Assembly: GCF_900119495.1 (NCBI RefSeq)
Contig: NZ_LT632435.1
Location: 1,008,736 to 1,072,735, forward strand
Length of the DNA: 64,000 bases
Direction of reading: 5' to 3'
Source of the DNA: Arcanobacterium urinimassiliense
GTDB taxonomy: Bacteria > Actinomycetota > Actinomycetes > Actinomycetales > Actinomycetaceae
Shown here: positions 9,662-18,776 of the stretch, in pieces
Layout: each line of letters begins with the position of its first letter
Numbering within the stretch: the first letter of the stretch is position 1
Notes under the pieces: model-generated
Database searches by the model: none
What the model saw: the letters and a program-made list of their open reading frames with translations, nothing else
Told to the model about the DNA's origin: nothing
Made by a program: the position numbers and the translations under genes

Positions 9662-11119
9662 ATGAGTGACCCTACAGTAAACGATAATGCAGAACTTGCT
9701 ACTGCTGATACCGCCGCTAAAGCAGCACCTTTAGAAAAAGAAGCAGCTGCTCCCGTTACTTCTGCTCCCAATGTTGGAGAGAAAAATGCGGAAGAAGCAG
9801 CAGTAGCTAATCCACCGGCAGCAGAAGTATTGCCGGCGGGCGGCGAAGTAGCTGCTCCGGTACCGGAAGTAGATGATAAAGCTGCTGCAGAAGCTGCAAA
9901 GTGGGGTCGGGTAGACGAAGAAGGCAATGTGTGGCTGCGCGAGGGCGAAAACGAACGCCTAGTTGGGCAGTTTGCAGCAAGTGGCACTAAGGAAGATGCA
10001 CTCGGACTCTTTATACGCCGTTTCCTCGATTTACAAGCTCAGGTAAAGCTGTTGGAATCGCGTATTAATATTATTTCTCCACACGAAGCCGAAAAATCTT
10101 TGCAGGCCCTCGAGAAAGAGCTCTTAGAACCGGCAGTAGTTGGAGATGTGGAGAGTTTGCGGAAAACGGCTGCGCAACTAAAAGAAAGAATTGCGGCGCG
10201 GGCGGAAGTAGTAGCAGCAGAAAGAGCAGCTGCAAAAGAGGCCGCATTGGCACGCCGTACCGCAATAGTGGAAAAAGCAGAAGCGGTGGCAGCACAAGAT
10301 ACTGCACATATTCATTGGAAGAATTCCCGCGCTGAATTAAATAATCTGCTCGAAGAGTGGAAAGGTGAGCAACGCCAGGGAGCCAGATTAGGGAAAGCTG
10401 CGGAAGATGCTCTCTGGAAGCGTTTCTCGGCAGCGCGCACAAAATTCGATCGGCAGCGGCGGCACTTTTTTGCCCAGCTGGAGATACAGCGTAAAGAGAC
10501 CGTAGCCCGGAAAGAAGAAATTATTAAGCAGGCGGAAGCTATCCAAAATTCTACGGATTGGAATGCCACCTCGGCTCAGTATCGGGAACTTCTCGAAGAT
10601 TGGAAACGGGCGGGCCGCTCGGCGCGGAAAGAAGATGACCGTCTTTGGGAGCGTTTCCGTGCTGCCCAGCAAGTATTCTTTGACGCACGGAATATGCGCA
10701 ATGCCGAGATGGATAAAGAGTTTTCCGAAAACTTGGCGCGTAAATTAGAACTGCTCGAAGAAGCCGAAAAGCTTCTCCCCGTAAGCGATATTCAGTACGC
10801 CAAAGAGCAAATTCGCCTCATCGGAGAAAAGTGGGATGCGATTGGGAAAGTACCGCGCGCCGATATTGCCCGTACTGAGGGAAGAATGCGCGAAATTGAG
10901 CGTTCGATTCGCGATGCCGAAAATAAGAAGTGGGAGATGCATGATCCGGAGAAAGAGAAGCGCTCTTCGGGCATGGCAGCTCAATTAGAATCGCTGATTG
11001 CGGAATTAGAAGAGCAGATTGCGGAAGATAAGCAGAAAGGCGATGCCAAGATGCTAAAAGAGCATGAAGAAGCATTGGCAGCCCGCAAAGCCTGGCTTGA
11101 AGCGGTACTGGAGAATTAG
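9662..11119 (+). CDS. DUF349 domain protein
   Basis: 485 residues from the ATG at 9662, which has AAAGGAG ending seven bases upstream; an upstream in-frame ATG at 9560 lacks a ribosome site and would overlap the divergent promoter region. The first 85 residues are an Ala/Pro/Glu-rich disordered stretch. The rest is long helices with repeated DUF349 blocks marked by W-x-x-L/W residues such as LLEEWKGEQRQG, LLEDWKRAGRS and LIGEKWDAIGKV. The function of DUF349 proteins is not established. Coiled-coil character is strong. A clear terminator follows. Confidence 0.88.
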   Translation: MSDPTVNDNAELATADTAAKAAPLEKEAAAPVTSAPNVGEKNAEEAAVANPPAAEVLPAGGEVAAPVPEVDDKAAAEAAKWGRVDEEGNVWLREGENERLVGQFAASGTKEDALGLFIRRFLDLQAQVKLLESRINIISPHEAEKSLQALEKELLEPAVVGDVESLRKTAAQLKERIAARAEVVAAERAAAKEAALARRTAIVEKAEAVAAQDTAHIHWKNSRAELNNLLEEWKGEQRQGARLGKAAEDALWKRFSAARTKFDRQRRHFFAQLEIQRKETVARKEEIIKQAEAIQNSTDWNATSAQYRELLEDWKRAGRSARKEDDRLWERFRAAQQVFFDARNMRNAEMDKEFSENLARKLELLEEAEKLLPVSDIQYAKEQIRLIGEKWDAIGKVPRADIARTEGRMREIERSIRDAENKKWEMHDPEKEKRSSGMAAQLESLIAELEEQIAEDKQKGDAKMLKEHEEALAARKAWLEAVLEN

Positions 11120-11172
11120 TACTAGATAATTCTGCAAAATAGTAGCTATTCTACACTTGGGAATTATTACCG

Positions 11173-11215
11173 GCGGGGGCAATCCACAGTTGCGGATTGC
11201 CCCCGCTTTATATTT
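11173..11215 (+). terminator. Rho-independent terminator after the DUF349 gene
   Basis: A perfect 13-base stem (GCGGGGGCAATCC and its complement at 11173-11185 and 11194-11206) with an 8-base loop is followed by TTTATATTT. This is the strongest intrinsic terminator in the window. Confidence 0.9.
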
Positions 11216-11237
11216 GCGCATCTGCTTTACTTAGAAA

Positions 11238-11819
11238 ATGATTTATTCCCGAAAGCTATCTCCACCGCTCATTATCTATCCGCAATCTTTTGCCGAGCTA
11301 CAAGAACTGCGCTGCTGCAAAGCAGAATTTATCGAATTAGGCGAAGCCTGTTTTACGCCGGCTGTATTCACTTTTTCCCCGCCTCTGCGCGGATATATTA
11401 TTTCTCAATTGACTACTACAGGAGATATCGCTGGAATGCACAGTGCATTTTGGATTCACACGGGGATTTCCACTCCGGCTTTAGCTAGAGAGCTAGATAT
11501 TAGCCGGCAAGATGAGAAACGGCGGCGCCCGCAAAGCCGAAAGCGTTTTCCGGCTAGTCATATTGAAAAGATCGGCGGACAACTACTCACCACTAAAGAG
11601 CGCACTGCAGTAGATTTATTGCGAGCTGATTTACTAGCCGGCAGTGAAAAAATTTCTGCATTGCTGGAAGCTGGCAGTTCTTTAGAAGCAATATATACGT
11701 GCAGTAAAGAAATACGCGGAGCAGCCGGTATTCGCCAAGCACGCAAAGCAGTGGCACAATTTATCGAATCCGGAGTTTATAAAAATTTAGAATCGAAAAA
11801 TGACTCCCGCACTGAATAA
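11238..11819 (+). CDS. Hypothetical protein, AbiEi-antitoxin-like
   Basis: 193 residues, no domain recognised with certainty. The order of motifs resembles the C-terminal region of AbiEi-type antitoxins and their actinobacterial relatives: a stretch like GDIAGMHSAFWIHTGI (compare the family's SAAWLHG), then TTKERTAVDLLRADLL (compare the TPLRTAVDLA segment), then a helical end. No AbiEii-like nucleotidyltransferase toxin gene is next to it. It lies between the DUF349 terminator and the convergent relA gene. The start ATG at 11238 has no strong ribosome site. Confidence 0.6.
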   Translation: MIYSRKLSPPLIIYPQSFAELQELRCCKAEFIELGEACFTPAVFTFSPPLRGYIISQLTTTGDIAGMHSAFWIHTGISTPALARELDISRQDEKRRRPQSRKRFPASHIEKIGGQLLTTKERTAVDLLRADLLAGSEKISALLEAGSSLEAIYTCSKEIRGAAGIRQARKAVAQFIESGVYKNLESKNDSRTE

Positions 11820-11858
11820 AAATTTAGAATCAAAACGACTCCCCCGCTGCATAAATAA
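11781..11858. repeat. Imperfect 37-bp direct repeat over the 3' end of the AbiEi-like gene
   Basis: AAAAATTTAGAATC at 11781 recurs at 11818, and the sequence after each copy (GACTCCC..GC..TG.ATAAA) also matches with a few changes. The first copy is inside the coding end and supplies the last residues and stop; the second is outside. It looks like a local duplication. Confidence 0.75.
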
Positions 11859-11876
11859 AGAGCCGCCCAAATTTAT

Positions 11877-14192
11877 TCAGTCTACGCGGCGATGGCCCTC
11901 TTTTTTCGAAGCAGTGATTCGATAGGCATCATGCACACCTTCAATTTTTCGCAATTCTTTTAAAACCTGCTGCAAATGCCGTGGATCAGCCATTTGAAAA
12001 GTGAAATTAGAACGCGCTATGCGGGAAGTAGAAGTATTGATAGAGCCAGAAAGCATATTTATATCATGTTCCGAAAATACGCGCGTCACATCTGCCAGCA
12101 GACCTTTCCTATCCAGGGCTTCAATCTGTACCTGCACCAAGAAGGGCCCTTCCGCAGCTGCTTCCCAAGCTATATTTACAAAACGATCCGGTTGTTTTTC
12201 TAAAGACGTAACATTTGGGCAATCAGTACGATGCACGGATATACCCCGCCCGCGCGTAACGAAACCAATAATTTCATCCGGAGGTACTGGCGTACAGCAT
12301 TTCGCCAAAGTCACTAATACATCGGCATCCGCAATATCTTTTACTACAATCGCTGCCGATAAATCTCCCGTATTTCGCCTTTGAATGCGGGTAGGAGTAA
12401 CTGCCTCTGCTAAAGTTTCTTCTACTCCGGCGTTTCCGCCTTGGGAAGATATCAACAAACGCACTACTTTTTCGGGAGTAATTGCTCCCTCCCCAATAGC
12501 TACATATAAATCAGATACATCTTTTCGCAGTAAATCTTGCGCTACCGCTTTGAGAGTTTCATGCGACATTAAGCGCTGTACTGGCTCATTACGCCGCCGA
12601 ATAGCTTTCGCTAATTTCTCTTTCCCATTTTCAATAGCTTCTTCGCGCCGGTTCCGCGTAAACCACGCCTTTATTTTTGCCCGTGCCCGTGGAGTGGCCA
12701 CAAATTCTAACCATCCCTGCGAGGGGCCCGCATCAGATGATTTAGCAGTAATTATCTCGACGGTATCTCCCGATTCTAAGCGATGATCTAAGGTGACAAG
12801 CCGGTCATTCACCTTTGCTCCGACCGTCTTTTGCCCTACCTCGGTATGAATCGCATAAGCGAAATCTACCGGCGTAGACCCCGCAGCTAATTCCAACACT
12901 TCTCCCGTCGGGGTAAATACATATACCTGATTACCCGATATCTCATAGCGCAGCGAATCTAAGAATTCTTTAGGATCAGCCGTTTCCCGCTGCCAATCTA
13001 CGAGTTGCCGTAGCCATTCGAGCTGAGCACTTTCATCTCCGCTATCGGAACTATTATTTTCGCTTTGGTTGGGATTTTCTTTATAGCGCCAATGCGCCGC
13101 CACACCGTATTCTGCGCGGCGATGCATATCGTAGGTACGAATTTGAATTTCTACCGTGCGCCCGCCTGGCCCAATTACGGAAGTGTGGATAGATTGATAA
13201 AAATTAAATTTCGGGCTGGCAATGTAATCTTTAATTCTCCCCTGCACGGGAGTGAATACTGAATTTGCTACCCCGAGAGCGGTATAGCAATCTTGAATTT
13301 CGTTTACCAGTACCCGTACGCCAATCAAATCGTAGATATCTTCAAAATCGCGCCCGCGCAGAATCATCTTTTGATATATCGAATAGTAATGCTTCGGCCG
13401 CCCCGAAATACTGCACTCTACATGCGCTTTTTCTAGTTCATCCTGCAGGATTTTTTTAATTTCTTCAATATAAGCTAGACGCTCAGGATTGCGCTCTTTC
13501 ACCATGCGCTCAATTTCGGTATAAACCGCCGGGTAAAGAGTCTTAAAAGAAAGATCCTCTAACTCCCATTTAATGGAATTCATCCCTAAGCGGTGCGCAA
13601 GCGGTGCATAGATTTCCAAAGTTTCCCGCGCTTTATTCCGCGCCGATTCTGGATCTACATACTTCCACGTACGCGCATTGTGTAGCCGGTCCGCCAGTTT
13701 TATCAACAAAACGCGGATATCTTTTGCCATAGCTACGACCATTTTTCGCACGGTCTCAGCCTGGGCTGCTTCCCCATATTCGACTTTATCGAGTTTGGTG
13801 ACGCCGTCTACTAAAAGCGCTACCGTATTTCCAAATTCTTTGCGTAAGGCAGGCAGTGTGTAGCCAGTATCTTCTACCGTGTCGTGGAGCAAAGCGCCAA
13901 CGAGAGTATCCTCATCCATTCCCAAATCAGCCAAAATCCGGCATACAGCTAAAGGATGATTAATATACGCTTCTCCAGAGCGCCGCCGCTGGCCAGTATG
14001 CCATTTATCAGCTATCTGATAGGCATTTACTAAGCGCATTAAATTTATATTGCGGCCTTTACAGACTTGCAGAATTTCCTGCATAGCCGTGGGAAGAGGC
14101 TTCTCGCCAACTGCTTCTACCCATTCGTAAAGCGGCTTTTCGTCTTTACTGCTCGCAGAAGAAGCATTTTCAGCCAGATTTTTCTCTTCCAT
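11877..14192 (-). CDS. relA: Bifunctional (p)ppGpp synthetase/hydrolase (RelA/SpoT homologue)
   Basis: 771 residues in the classical long RSH order. An HD hydrolase domain (about 65-210) contains LVGALLHDTVEDT, which keeps the metal-binding HD pair. The synthetase domain (about 260-385) contains DLIGVRVLV and the substrate-loop stretch KFNFYQSIHT. TGS (about 412-475, VYVFTPTGEVLEL), a helical and Cys-containing region (LAKCCTPVPPDEIIGFVTRGRG), and an ACT domain (about 695-765) follow. Both active sites look intact, so it should make and degrade the stringent-response alarmone. In most actinobacteria relA directly follows apt; here a 6-kb block separates them. Confidence 0.95.
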   Translation of the reverse strand: MEEKNLAENASSASSKDEKPLYEWVEAVGEKPLPTAMQEILQVCKGRNINLMRLVNAYQIADKWHTGQRRRSGEAYINHPLAVCRILADLGMDEDTLVGALLHDTVEDTGYTLPALRKEFGNTVALLVDGVTKLDKVEYGEAAQAETVRKMVVAMAKDIRVLLIKLADRLHNARTWKYVDPESARNKARETLEIYAPLAHRLGMNSIKWELEDLSFKTLYPAVYTEIERMVKERNPERLAYIEEIKKILQDELEKAHVECSISGRPKHYYSIYQKMILRGRDFEDIYDLIGVRVLVNEIQDCYTALGVANSVFTPVQGRIKDYIASPKFNFYQSIHTSVIGPGGRTVEIQIRTYDMHRRAEYGVAAHWRYKENPNQSENNSSDSGDESAQLEWLRQLVDWQRETADPKEFLDSLRYEISGNQVYVFTPTGEVLELAAGSTPVDFAYAIHTEVGQKTVGAKVNDRLVTLDHRLESGDTVEIITAKSSDAGPSQGWLEFVATPRARAKIKAWFTRNRREEAIENGKEKLAKAIRRRNEPVQRLMSHETLKAVAQDLLRKDVSDLYVAIGEGAITPEKVVRLLISSQGGNAGVEETLAEAVTPTRIQRRNTGDLSAAIVVKDIADADVLVTLAKCCTPVPPDEIIGFVTRGRGISVHRTDCPNVTSLEKQPDRFVNIAWEAAAEGPFLVQVQIEALDRKGLLADVTRVFSEHDINMLSGSINTSTSRIARSNFTFQMADPRHLQQVLKELRKIEGVHDAYRITASKKEGHRRVD

Positions 14193-14241
14193 GCCGAAAT
14201 TATACCGCGTTATTTGGTAATAATGAGAATCGTACTAATGC

Positions 14242-14277
14242 TATGCCGGCTGGTATATTCCTAAACCAGCCGGCATA
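14242..14277 (-). terminator. Hairpin downstream of the nucleoside hydrolase gene
   Basis: A perfect 13-base stem (TATGCCGGCTGGT and its complement) with a 10-base loop begins four bases after the stop of the nucleoside hydrolase gene. It lacks a long T run but is well placed to end the nucleoside operon before relA; it also sits at the left edge of the inserted block. Confidence 0.6.
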
Positions 14278-14281
14278 TTAC

Positions 14282-15235
14282 CTATTTATTTACTCTTAAT
14301 GTTTTATATATATAAGCCTTATATTTTTCCGCATTAAGTCGACTACAAATATATGCATTAGGAGTTTTACCAGTGCAGTTATTTACATCAACTATAACTG
14401 CACCATAACTAGGGCCAGCAGAAGCATCCACTTCACAATAGTACTTTTGGCATATCTCCACACACTCTGGATATAAAGCGGCAGCTACAGCTGAAGGATC
14501 AGCCATATCTAAATACTTATCGCCAAAACGTTCTATATTCATCTCCATTAAATCTTTATTACAGTCGATAGCAAACTTGCCTAAAGATCCACTATCACGA
14601 ATAGTAGAAATTTCATCTGGAGTGAGCATACATTCTTCTAAACAGGCATCCCACCCCACAAATGTAATATTTTCTAATCCGGATTCAACTACAATTTTTG
14701 CAGCCTCCGCATCCTGCCAAATATTAAATTCTGCTACTGGAGTTGCATTACCTGCTCCTAGCCCAGCCGAACCCATAATGATTAAACGATTAGCTCTTTT
14801 CATTGCTTCATAATCTAAACGCAAAGCTAAAGCAATGTTAGTAAGTGGCCCGAGCGCAATAATATCGATTTCTTTATCGTCATTATTACGCAAGAATTCC
14901 AGCATTTTGAAAACGCCATTTTCTTTTTCTGCCTGTAGACGCCGAGGTACTAAACCGATATCCCCCATTCCATCGTGCCCATGCGTCTCATATGCATAGC
15001 TTAAATTCCGTAAAATCATTTTATCGCAACCGCGATAGACCGGAGGCGCATACGTATCTGCATATTCAATAGTAGTTAAAGTATTTATAGTAGCTTGTTC
15101 CATTGGAACGTTGCCAGATACTGTAGAAAACATTAAAACTTGATATCTTAGATCGTTTAATGCCATTGCTATTGCCATAGCATCGTCAGATCCACAATCA
15201 GTGTCTATAATAATTTTTTTTCGCTGTTCCATCAT
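14282..15235 (-). CDS. Nucleoside hydrolase (IunH/Rih family)
   Basis: 317 residues, the usual family length. The calcium-binding N-terminal motif DTDCGSDD is at residues 11-18; a second family stretch, ALGPLTNIALALR, lies near 125, and MGSAGLGAGNATPVAEFNIWQDAEAA near 155 carries the substrate-binding Asn/Glu/Phe region. These enzymes cut ribonucleosides into a base and ribose in the cytoplasm. Specificity (purine, pyrimidine, or a modified nucleoside) cannot be read here. The gene lies 26 bases after the MFS gene, so both should be one operon, divergent from the Crp-like regulator. Confidence 0.93.
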   Translation of the reverse strand: MMEQRKKIIIDTDCGSDDAMAIAMALNDLRYQVLMFSTVSGNVPMEQATINTLTTIEYADTYAPPVYRGCDKMILRNLSYAYETHGHDGMGDIGLVPRRLQAEKENGVFKMLEFLRNNDDKEIDIIALGPLTNIALALRLDYEAMKRANRLIIMGSAGLGAGNATPVAEFNIWQDAEAAKIVVESGLENITFVGWDACLEECMLTPDEISTIRDSGSLGKFAIDCNKDLMEMNIERFGDKYLDMADPSAVAAALYPECVEICQKYYCEVDASAGPSYGAVIVDVNNCTGKTPNAYICSRLNAEKYKAYIYKTLRVNK

Positions 15236-15261
15236 TAAATCTTTCTATTCACTATGCGATT

Positions 15262-16434
15262 TTAGGCAATAGGATGTTCTGAAGTAGATAGCTTTAATAG
15301 AGCAGCTGAAAGGATACAAACTCCCAGCATTACTAGTCCAAAGACATAAGAGAATTCTACTCCCACTTTCGCAATAAGAGCTCCAACGATAATTGGCGTT
15401 AACATATCAGCAATTCCGCTGGCAGTAGCAACCATAGAACAAGCAATACTTACACGCTTATAGTTAATACGAGTAGCAATAGCAACTATTACACTGAAAA
15501 GTACCCCTAAGAATAAACCAGCTACAAACAACCCCACATAATATCCTGCAGTGCTGTTAATTAATAATGCCGCTAAGATGGCTAAAAATGCCACAGTGCA
15601 ATTCATTAAAAGAACTAGCTGTGCATGAATGTAGCGTAAAATCCACGTAAATAGGAAGCCACCTAATACGCATCCCAAATTATAAAGAGTAAACATGAAA
15701 GCAGCATTTGCTTCATTTACGCCCTTTGTTATCGCAAAACTAGTAGTGTACATGCCAATTGCCGTAGATACAGCACTAAAAGCAGCTACTGTAATAACTA
15801 TGCCGGCATAGGCAAGTGCTTTGTTTTTTGCATATAGAGGCCGTATATGCTCTTCTTTAGCGTCTTCATGAATCGAAGAAATTTCCATATGTACTAGGAA
15901 CGAAATAGCGAAGATAATTAACGATAATGCGGCTAGTACATAATAAGACATTGCAAAAGATATCTCATTACTTAAAAATACTCCGAGCAGGAATGGAGCT
16001 ACCGTAGTGCCAACACCAAATAACCCCTGACCAAAGGTTAGAGAACTTTCATAATTTTTCTTAAATACCGTACTTAGTAAAGCAGGGCATGCCGCATCTT
16101 GAGTACCGAAAGCAAAACCTCCGGCAAATGCTAAAACCATACCAGCAATAAAAGTTGGCAATGCCGGTATACCAACCATAAATAAGGCGGTAAATACCGT
16201 GCCAATTCGTATTACTTTTACTGCACCAATTTTTTCTACCAGAATACCCGTAATGTTTACGGTAAGAATTCTTCCTAGCGCATAAGCAGAACCCAGCAAA
16301 CCTACTAATTCAATTTTTTCACCATACATTTCCACTAATTGCGGAAGAGTACTTCCAATCATTACGCAAGTGGATCCTGCTAAGAAATACATAGCGAAAG
16401 CTAAAAAAGCTTTTAACGCGTCATTGCGTTTCAT
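15262..16434 (-). CDS. MFS transporter, possibly for nucleosides
   Basis: 390 residues and about 12 membrane segments, with an MFS loop 2-3 element near residue 65 (GILVEKIGAVKVIRIG) and a glycine-rich helix 4-5 region (GMVLAFAGGFAFGTQDAACPALLSTVF). The start ATG has GAGGA five bases upstream. It is the first gene of the minus-strand pair with the nucleoside hydrolase, so a nucleoside or base substrate is inferred from context only; import and export are both possible. Base composition is visibly AT-richer than the flanking housekeeping genes. Confidence 0.8.
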   Translation of the reverse strand: MKRNDALKAFLAFAMYFLAGSTCVMIGSTLPQLVEMYGEKIELVGLLGSAYALGRILTVNITGILVEKIGAVKVIRIGTVFTALFMVGIPALPTFIAGMVLAFAGGFAFGTQDAACPALLSTVFKKNYESSLTFGQGLFGVGTTVAPFLLGVFLSNEISFAMSYYVLAALSLIIFAISFLVHMEISSIHEDAKEEHIRPLYAKNKALAYAGIVITVAAFSAVSTAIGMYTTSFAITKGVNEANAAFMFTLYNLGCVLGGFLFTWILRYIHAQLVLLMNCTVAFLAILAALLINSTAGYYVGLFVAGLFLGVLFSVIVAIATRINYKRVSIACSMVATASGIADMLTPIIVGALIAKVGVEFSYVFGLVMLGVCILSAALLKLSTSEHPIA

Positions 16435-16562
16435 AATATCCTCGCTTTACTTCTAGTTGTTAACATATCGATAAATAAATATCGAAACTTGGTGAAAAAT
16501 TATCACGCCGTTATACTGCGAGAAATGACAGTTGTCAGGAAATATAAAATAAAGGAATCTAG
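16435..16562. promoter_or_regulatory. Divergent control region with three dyads
   Basis: 128 bases between the MFS gene (minus) and the Crp-like gene (plus) hold three inverted repeats: TCGATA-6-TATCGA at 16468-16485, GTGAAAA-1-TTATCAC (one mismatch) at 16492-16506, and TGACA-2-TGTCA at 16526-16537. The middle one carries the GTGA/TCAC half sites used by Crp-family proteins, though with a 7-base rather than 6-base gap. They are likely operators for the adjacent regulator. A ribosome site AAGGA lies at 16552-16556, six bases before the plus-strand ATG. Confidence 0.6.
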
Positions 16563-17249
16563 ATGATAAACGAAAAATTAACAGCAGGATTAATACGTTT
16601 ATTAAAAAATCATGCACCTGCAGAAAAATATCTTGCCGATTTACCTAATAATTTCGTCCACTTATATAAGAAAAATGAAGTAATCATTAATATGCATGAT
16701 TCAGTTGATTCTATTTATATTTTAGTTCAAGGACATGCCACTGTATTTGGGGAATTAGATCATTGTAATGGAATAATTAGCCACATTGAACCCTTAGAAA
16801 TTTTAGGTTTGTTAGAACTACTCTGTTCGATTGAAAAATATACTGCTTTTGTAATTGCACATACTAACTGTCAAGTAGTTAAAATTCCCGTAAGCATGTT
16901 TAATGAAATGATTAAAAGTAATAGCGAGCTTTGCTATCAAGTGCTTCTCATACTTGGAAAAATGACTGCTATAAATATGCAAGAAGCTGCCACCAAAAGA
17001 CTTCTCCCGCTACCGGAAGATCTAATTGGTTATTATTTTTATTTACAATCTAGTTCTAAAAGGCCGTATATTTGCACCTACACTAGAGAACAATTATCTG
17101 AAATATTGAATATAAACTTACGTACTCTTTATCGTCATCTATATTCGTTGAAAACAAAAAACTTCATATCAATAACTAGAGGAAAAATTACTATAACAGA
17201 TGAAAATTTTAAATTATTGAATAAGCAATATGCCGATATAGTAATTTAA
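16563..17249 (+). CDS. Crp/Fnr-family transcriptional regulator, YeiL-like
   Basis: 228 residues. Residues about 20-130 form a cyclic-nucleotide-binding-type beta barrel (YILVQGHATVFGEL, then HIEPLEILGLLELL), but the Arg that contacts the cAMP phosphate is not evident, so the effector may differ from cAMP. A C-terminal winged helix lies at about 168-205 (TREQLSEILNINLRTLYRHL). The overall look is of YeiL, whose E. coli gene sits beside the ribonucleoside hydrolase gene rihB and a nucleoside transporter. Here it is divergent from the hydrolase pair and upstream of the ECF genes, so it probably controls both. Confidence 0.82.
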   Translation: MINEKLTAGLIRLLKNHAPAEKYLADLPNNFVHLYKKNEVIINMHDSVDSIYILVQGHATVFGELDHCNGIISHIEPLEILGLLELLCSIEKYTAFVIAHTNCQVVKIPVSMFNEMIKSNSELCYQVLLILGKMTAINMQEAATKRLLPLPEDLIGYYFYLQSSSKRPYICTYTREQLSEILNINLRTLYRHLYSLKTKNFISITRGKITITDENFKLLNKQYADIVI

Positions 17250-17346
17250 TTAATTCTGCCATTTGTCATAGATAACATTATCTATAGTCCGAATAATTAA
17301 AGCTACACCTATATATTTGACTATTGTTTGGTAATGGAGCTGGCAA

Positions 17347-17967
17347 ATGTCATATAGAAAATTCCTAAATCAAGAATTTAGTGCAGTAGCAATTGTGCTA
17401 ATACCCCTATGCGTAGCTATAAACTGTATTTCCGGACAAGTAGCGGCATTTTTACAACTTCCTATTTTTCTGGACACAATAGGGACTGTTTTTACCGGGA
17501 TGATTTGCGGACCAACCGTAGCTATCACAGTAGGTATTCTTACTAACTTAATTTCTGCAGCTGTAATGCCAACCATGCTCCCATTTATTTTTGTAAATAT
17601 TGCTCTCGGATACACTACTGGATTATTGGCTAAACACAAAATGCTAAATAATCCCTATAAAATGATAATTTCAGCTCTAATTATGTCTTTGGTATCTATA
17701 GTCACTGCCGCTCCAATAGTTGTACTACTATATAGCGGTTTTACCGGGGGAAGTTCTTCTATCTTTACTGGGTTGCTGATGGCATCCGGTACCAATATTT
17801 GGATATCAGTTTTTTCCGCTGATGGATTTTTTACATTGTTAGATCGCTGTATTACGCTTTTGATTTGCTATAGATGTATAAGATGTCTACCCCCGAATCT
17901 GCTGCTCCATTTCAAATTCGGGTTACTTTACGTGCCAGCCTATAAAAATGAAAAAGTGGTAGCATAA
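17347..17967 (+). CDS. ECF transporter substrate-binding (S) component
   Basis: 206 residues, six hydrophobic segments, and the small size of an S component. The segment LPIFLDTIGTVFTGMICGP followed by a Gly-rich helix and an N-L-I is a pattern I associate with a family of unassigned S components. It is the first gene of a tight four-gene ECF operon and overlaps ecfT by one base (TAATG). The dedicated ATPases and T subunit mean this is a stand-alone (group I) ECF importer. The ligand is unknown; context suggests a nucleoside or a base-containing precursor. The ATG has GGAG seven bases upstream. Confidence 0.82.
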   Translation: MSYRKFLNQEFSAVAIVLIPLCVAINCISGQVAAFLQLPIFLDTIGTVFTGMICGPTVAITVGILTNLISAAVMPTMLPFIFVNIALGYTTGLLAKHKMLNNPYKMIISALIMSLVSIVTAAPIVVLLYSGFTGGSSSIFTGLLMASGTNIWISVFSADGFFTLLDRCITLLICYRCIRCLPPNLLLHFKFGLLYVPAYKNEKVVA

Positions 17968-18776
17968 TGGCTGATTACATAGCAGAAATAAATAAAGTAA
18001 CTTCGGCAAATAAAATTGCTGGATTAAGCCCCAATATAAAATTTATTATCATGGGTGAGTTAGTCTTAACAGATATTATTCTCGCCTCTTGGAAGCTAAC
18101 TAGCTATAAAATTCCGCTGCTGCTTGTACCCTATTTCTTTATCATTATTTGCTTATTAAAGAGATCAAATATAAAAAGGACTGGTTATAACTTACTAAAG
18201 CGAATATTTATATTCACCCTTTTTGTTATGCTCTTTCAATTGCTACTAATTCGGCAAGGAAATGAGATATTTACCTGGGGATTTTTCAGTATTCACGATA
18301 TATCCTTACAAAAAGCCTTTATTCTAGGATTAAATACGCTCAACATAGCATCAATTATTATTTGGTTTTCCCAGATTACCTCTATTGAGGATATTGCAGC
18401 TGCCTTGAATACATATGGCCTTAACCATAAAGCTACTTTTATAATCCTATCTACTCTGCAAACGATAGAGCAGTTACAACGGCAAATTGATACGATCATC
18501 ATTTCTCAGAGAAGCCGTGGAATTACTATAGATGGGAATTTCTTACAACGCATAAAAACTTTTATACCAATTTTGCTTCCCGCTTTTATTGCTGCTTTAG
18601 TAAAAATAGAACCAACTGTAATGATGCTGGAGTCACGCAGCTTTTTTACGGCTAAACAAAAAACATTTATTCGCCAAGTACCTAAAAATGGCTATGAAAA
18701 TATTTTTCTTATTATTTTTAGCGCTTTTTTCTTAATATTATTGATTGTGAGGTGCTTCTGTGCAATCTATATATAA
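17967..18776 (+). CDS. ecfT: ECF transporter transmembrane (T) component
   Basis: 269 residues with four to five membrane helices and the EcfT coupling-helix region near residues 160-195 (IEQLQRQIDTIIISQRSRGITID). The RSRGI triplet is the arginine-glycine signature through which T contacts the ATPases. It bridges the S component and the two ATPases in the membrane. It overlaps the gene before it by one base and the gene after it by 17 bases. Confidence 0.88.
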   Translation: MADYIAEINKVTSANKIAGLSPNIKFIIMGELVLTDIILASWKLTSYKIPLLLVPYFFIIICLLKRSNIKRTGYNLLKRIFIFTLFVMLFQLLLIRQGNEIFTWGFFSIHDISLQKAFILGLNTLNIASIIIWFSQITSIEDIAAALNTYGLNHKATFIILSTLQTIEQLQRQIDTIIISQRSRGITIDGNFLQRIKTFIPILLPAFIAALVKIEPTVMMLESRSFFTAKQKTFIRQVPKNGYENIFLIIFSAFFLILLIVRCFCAIYI

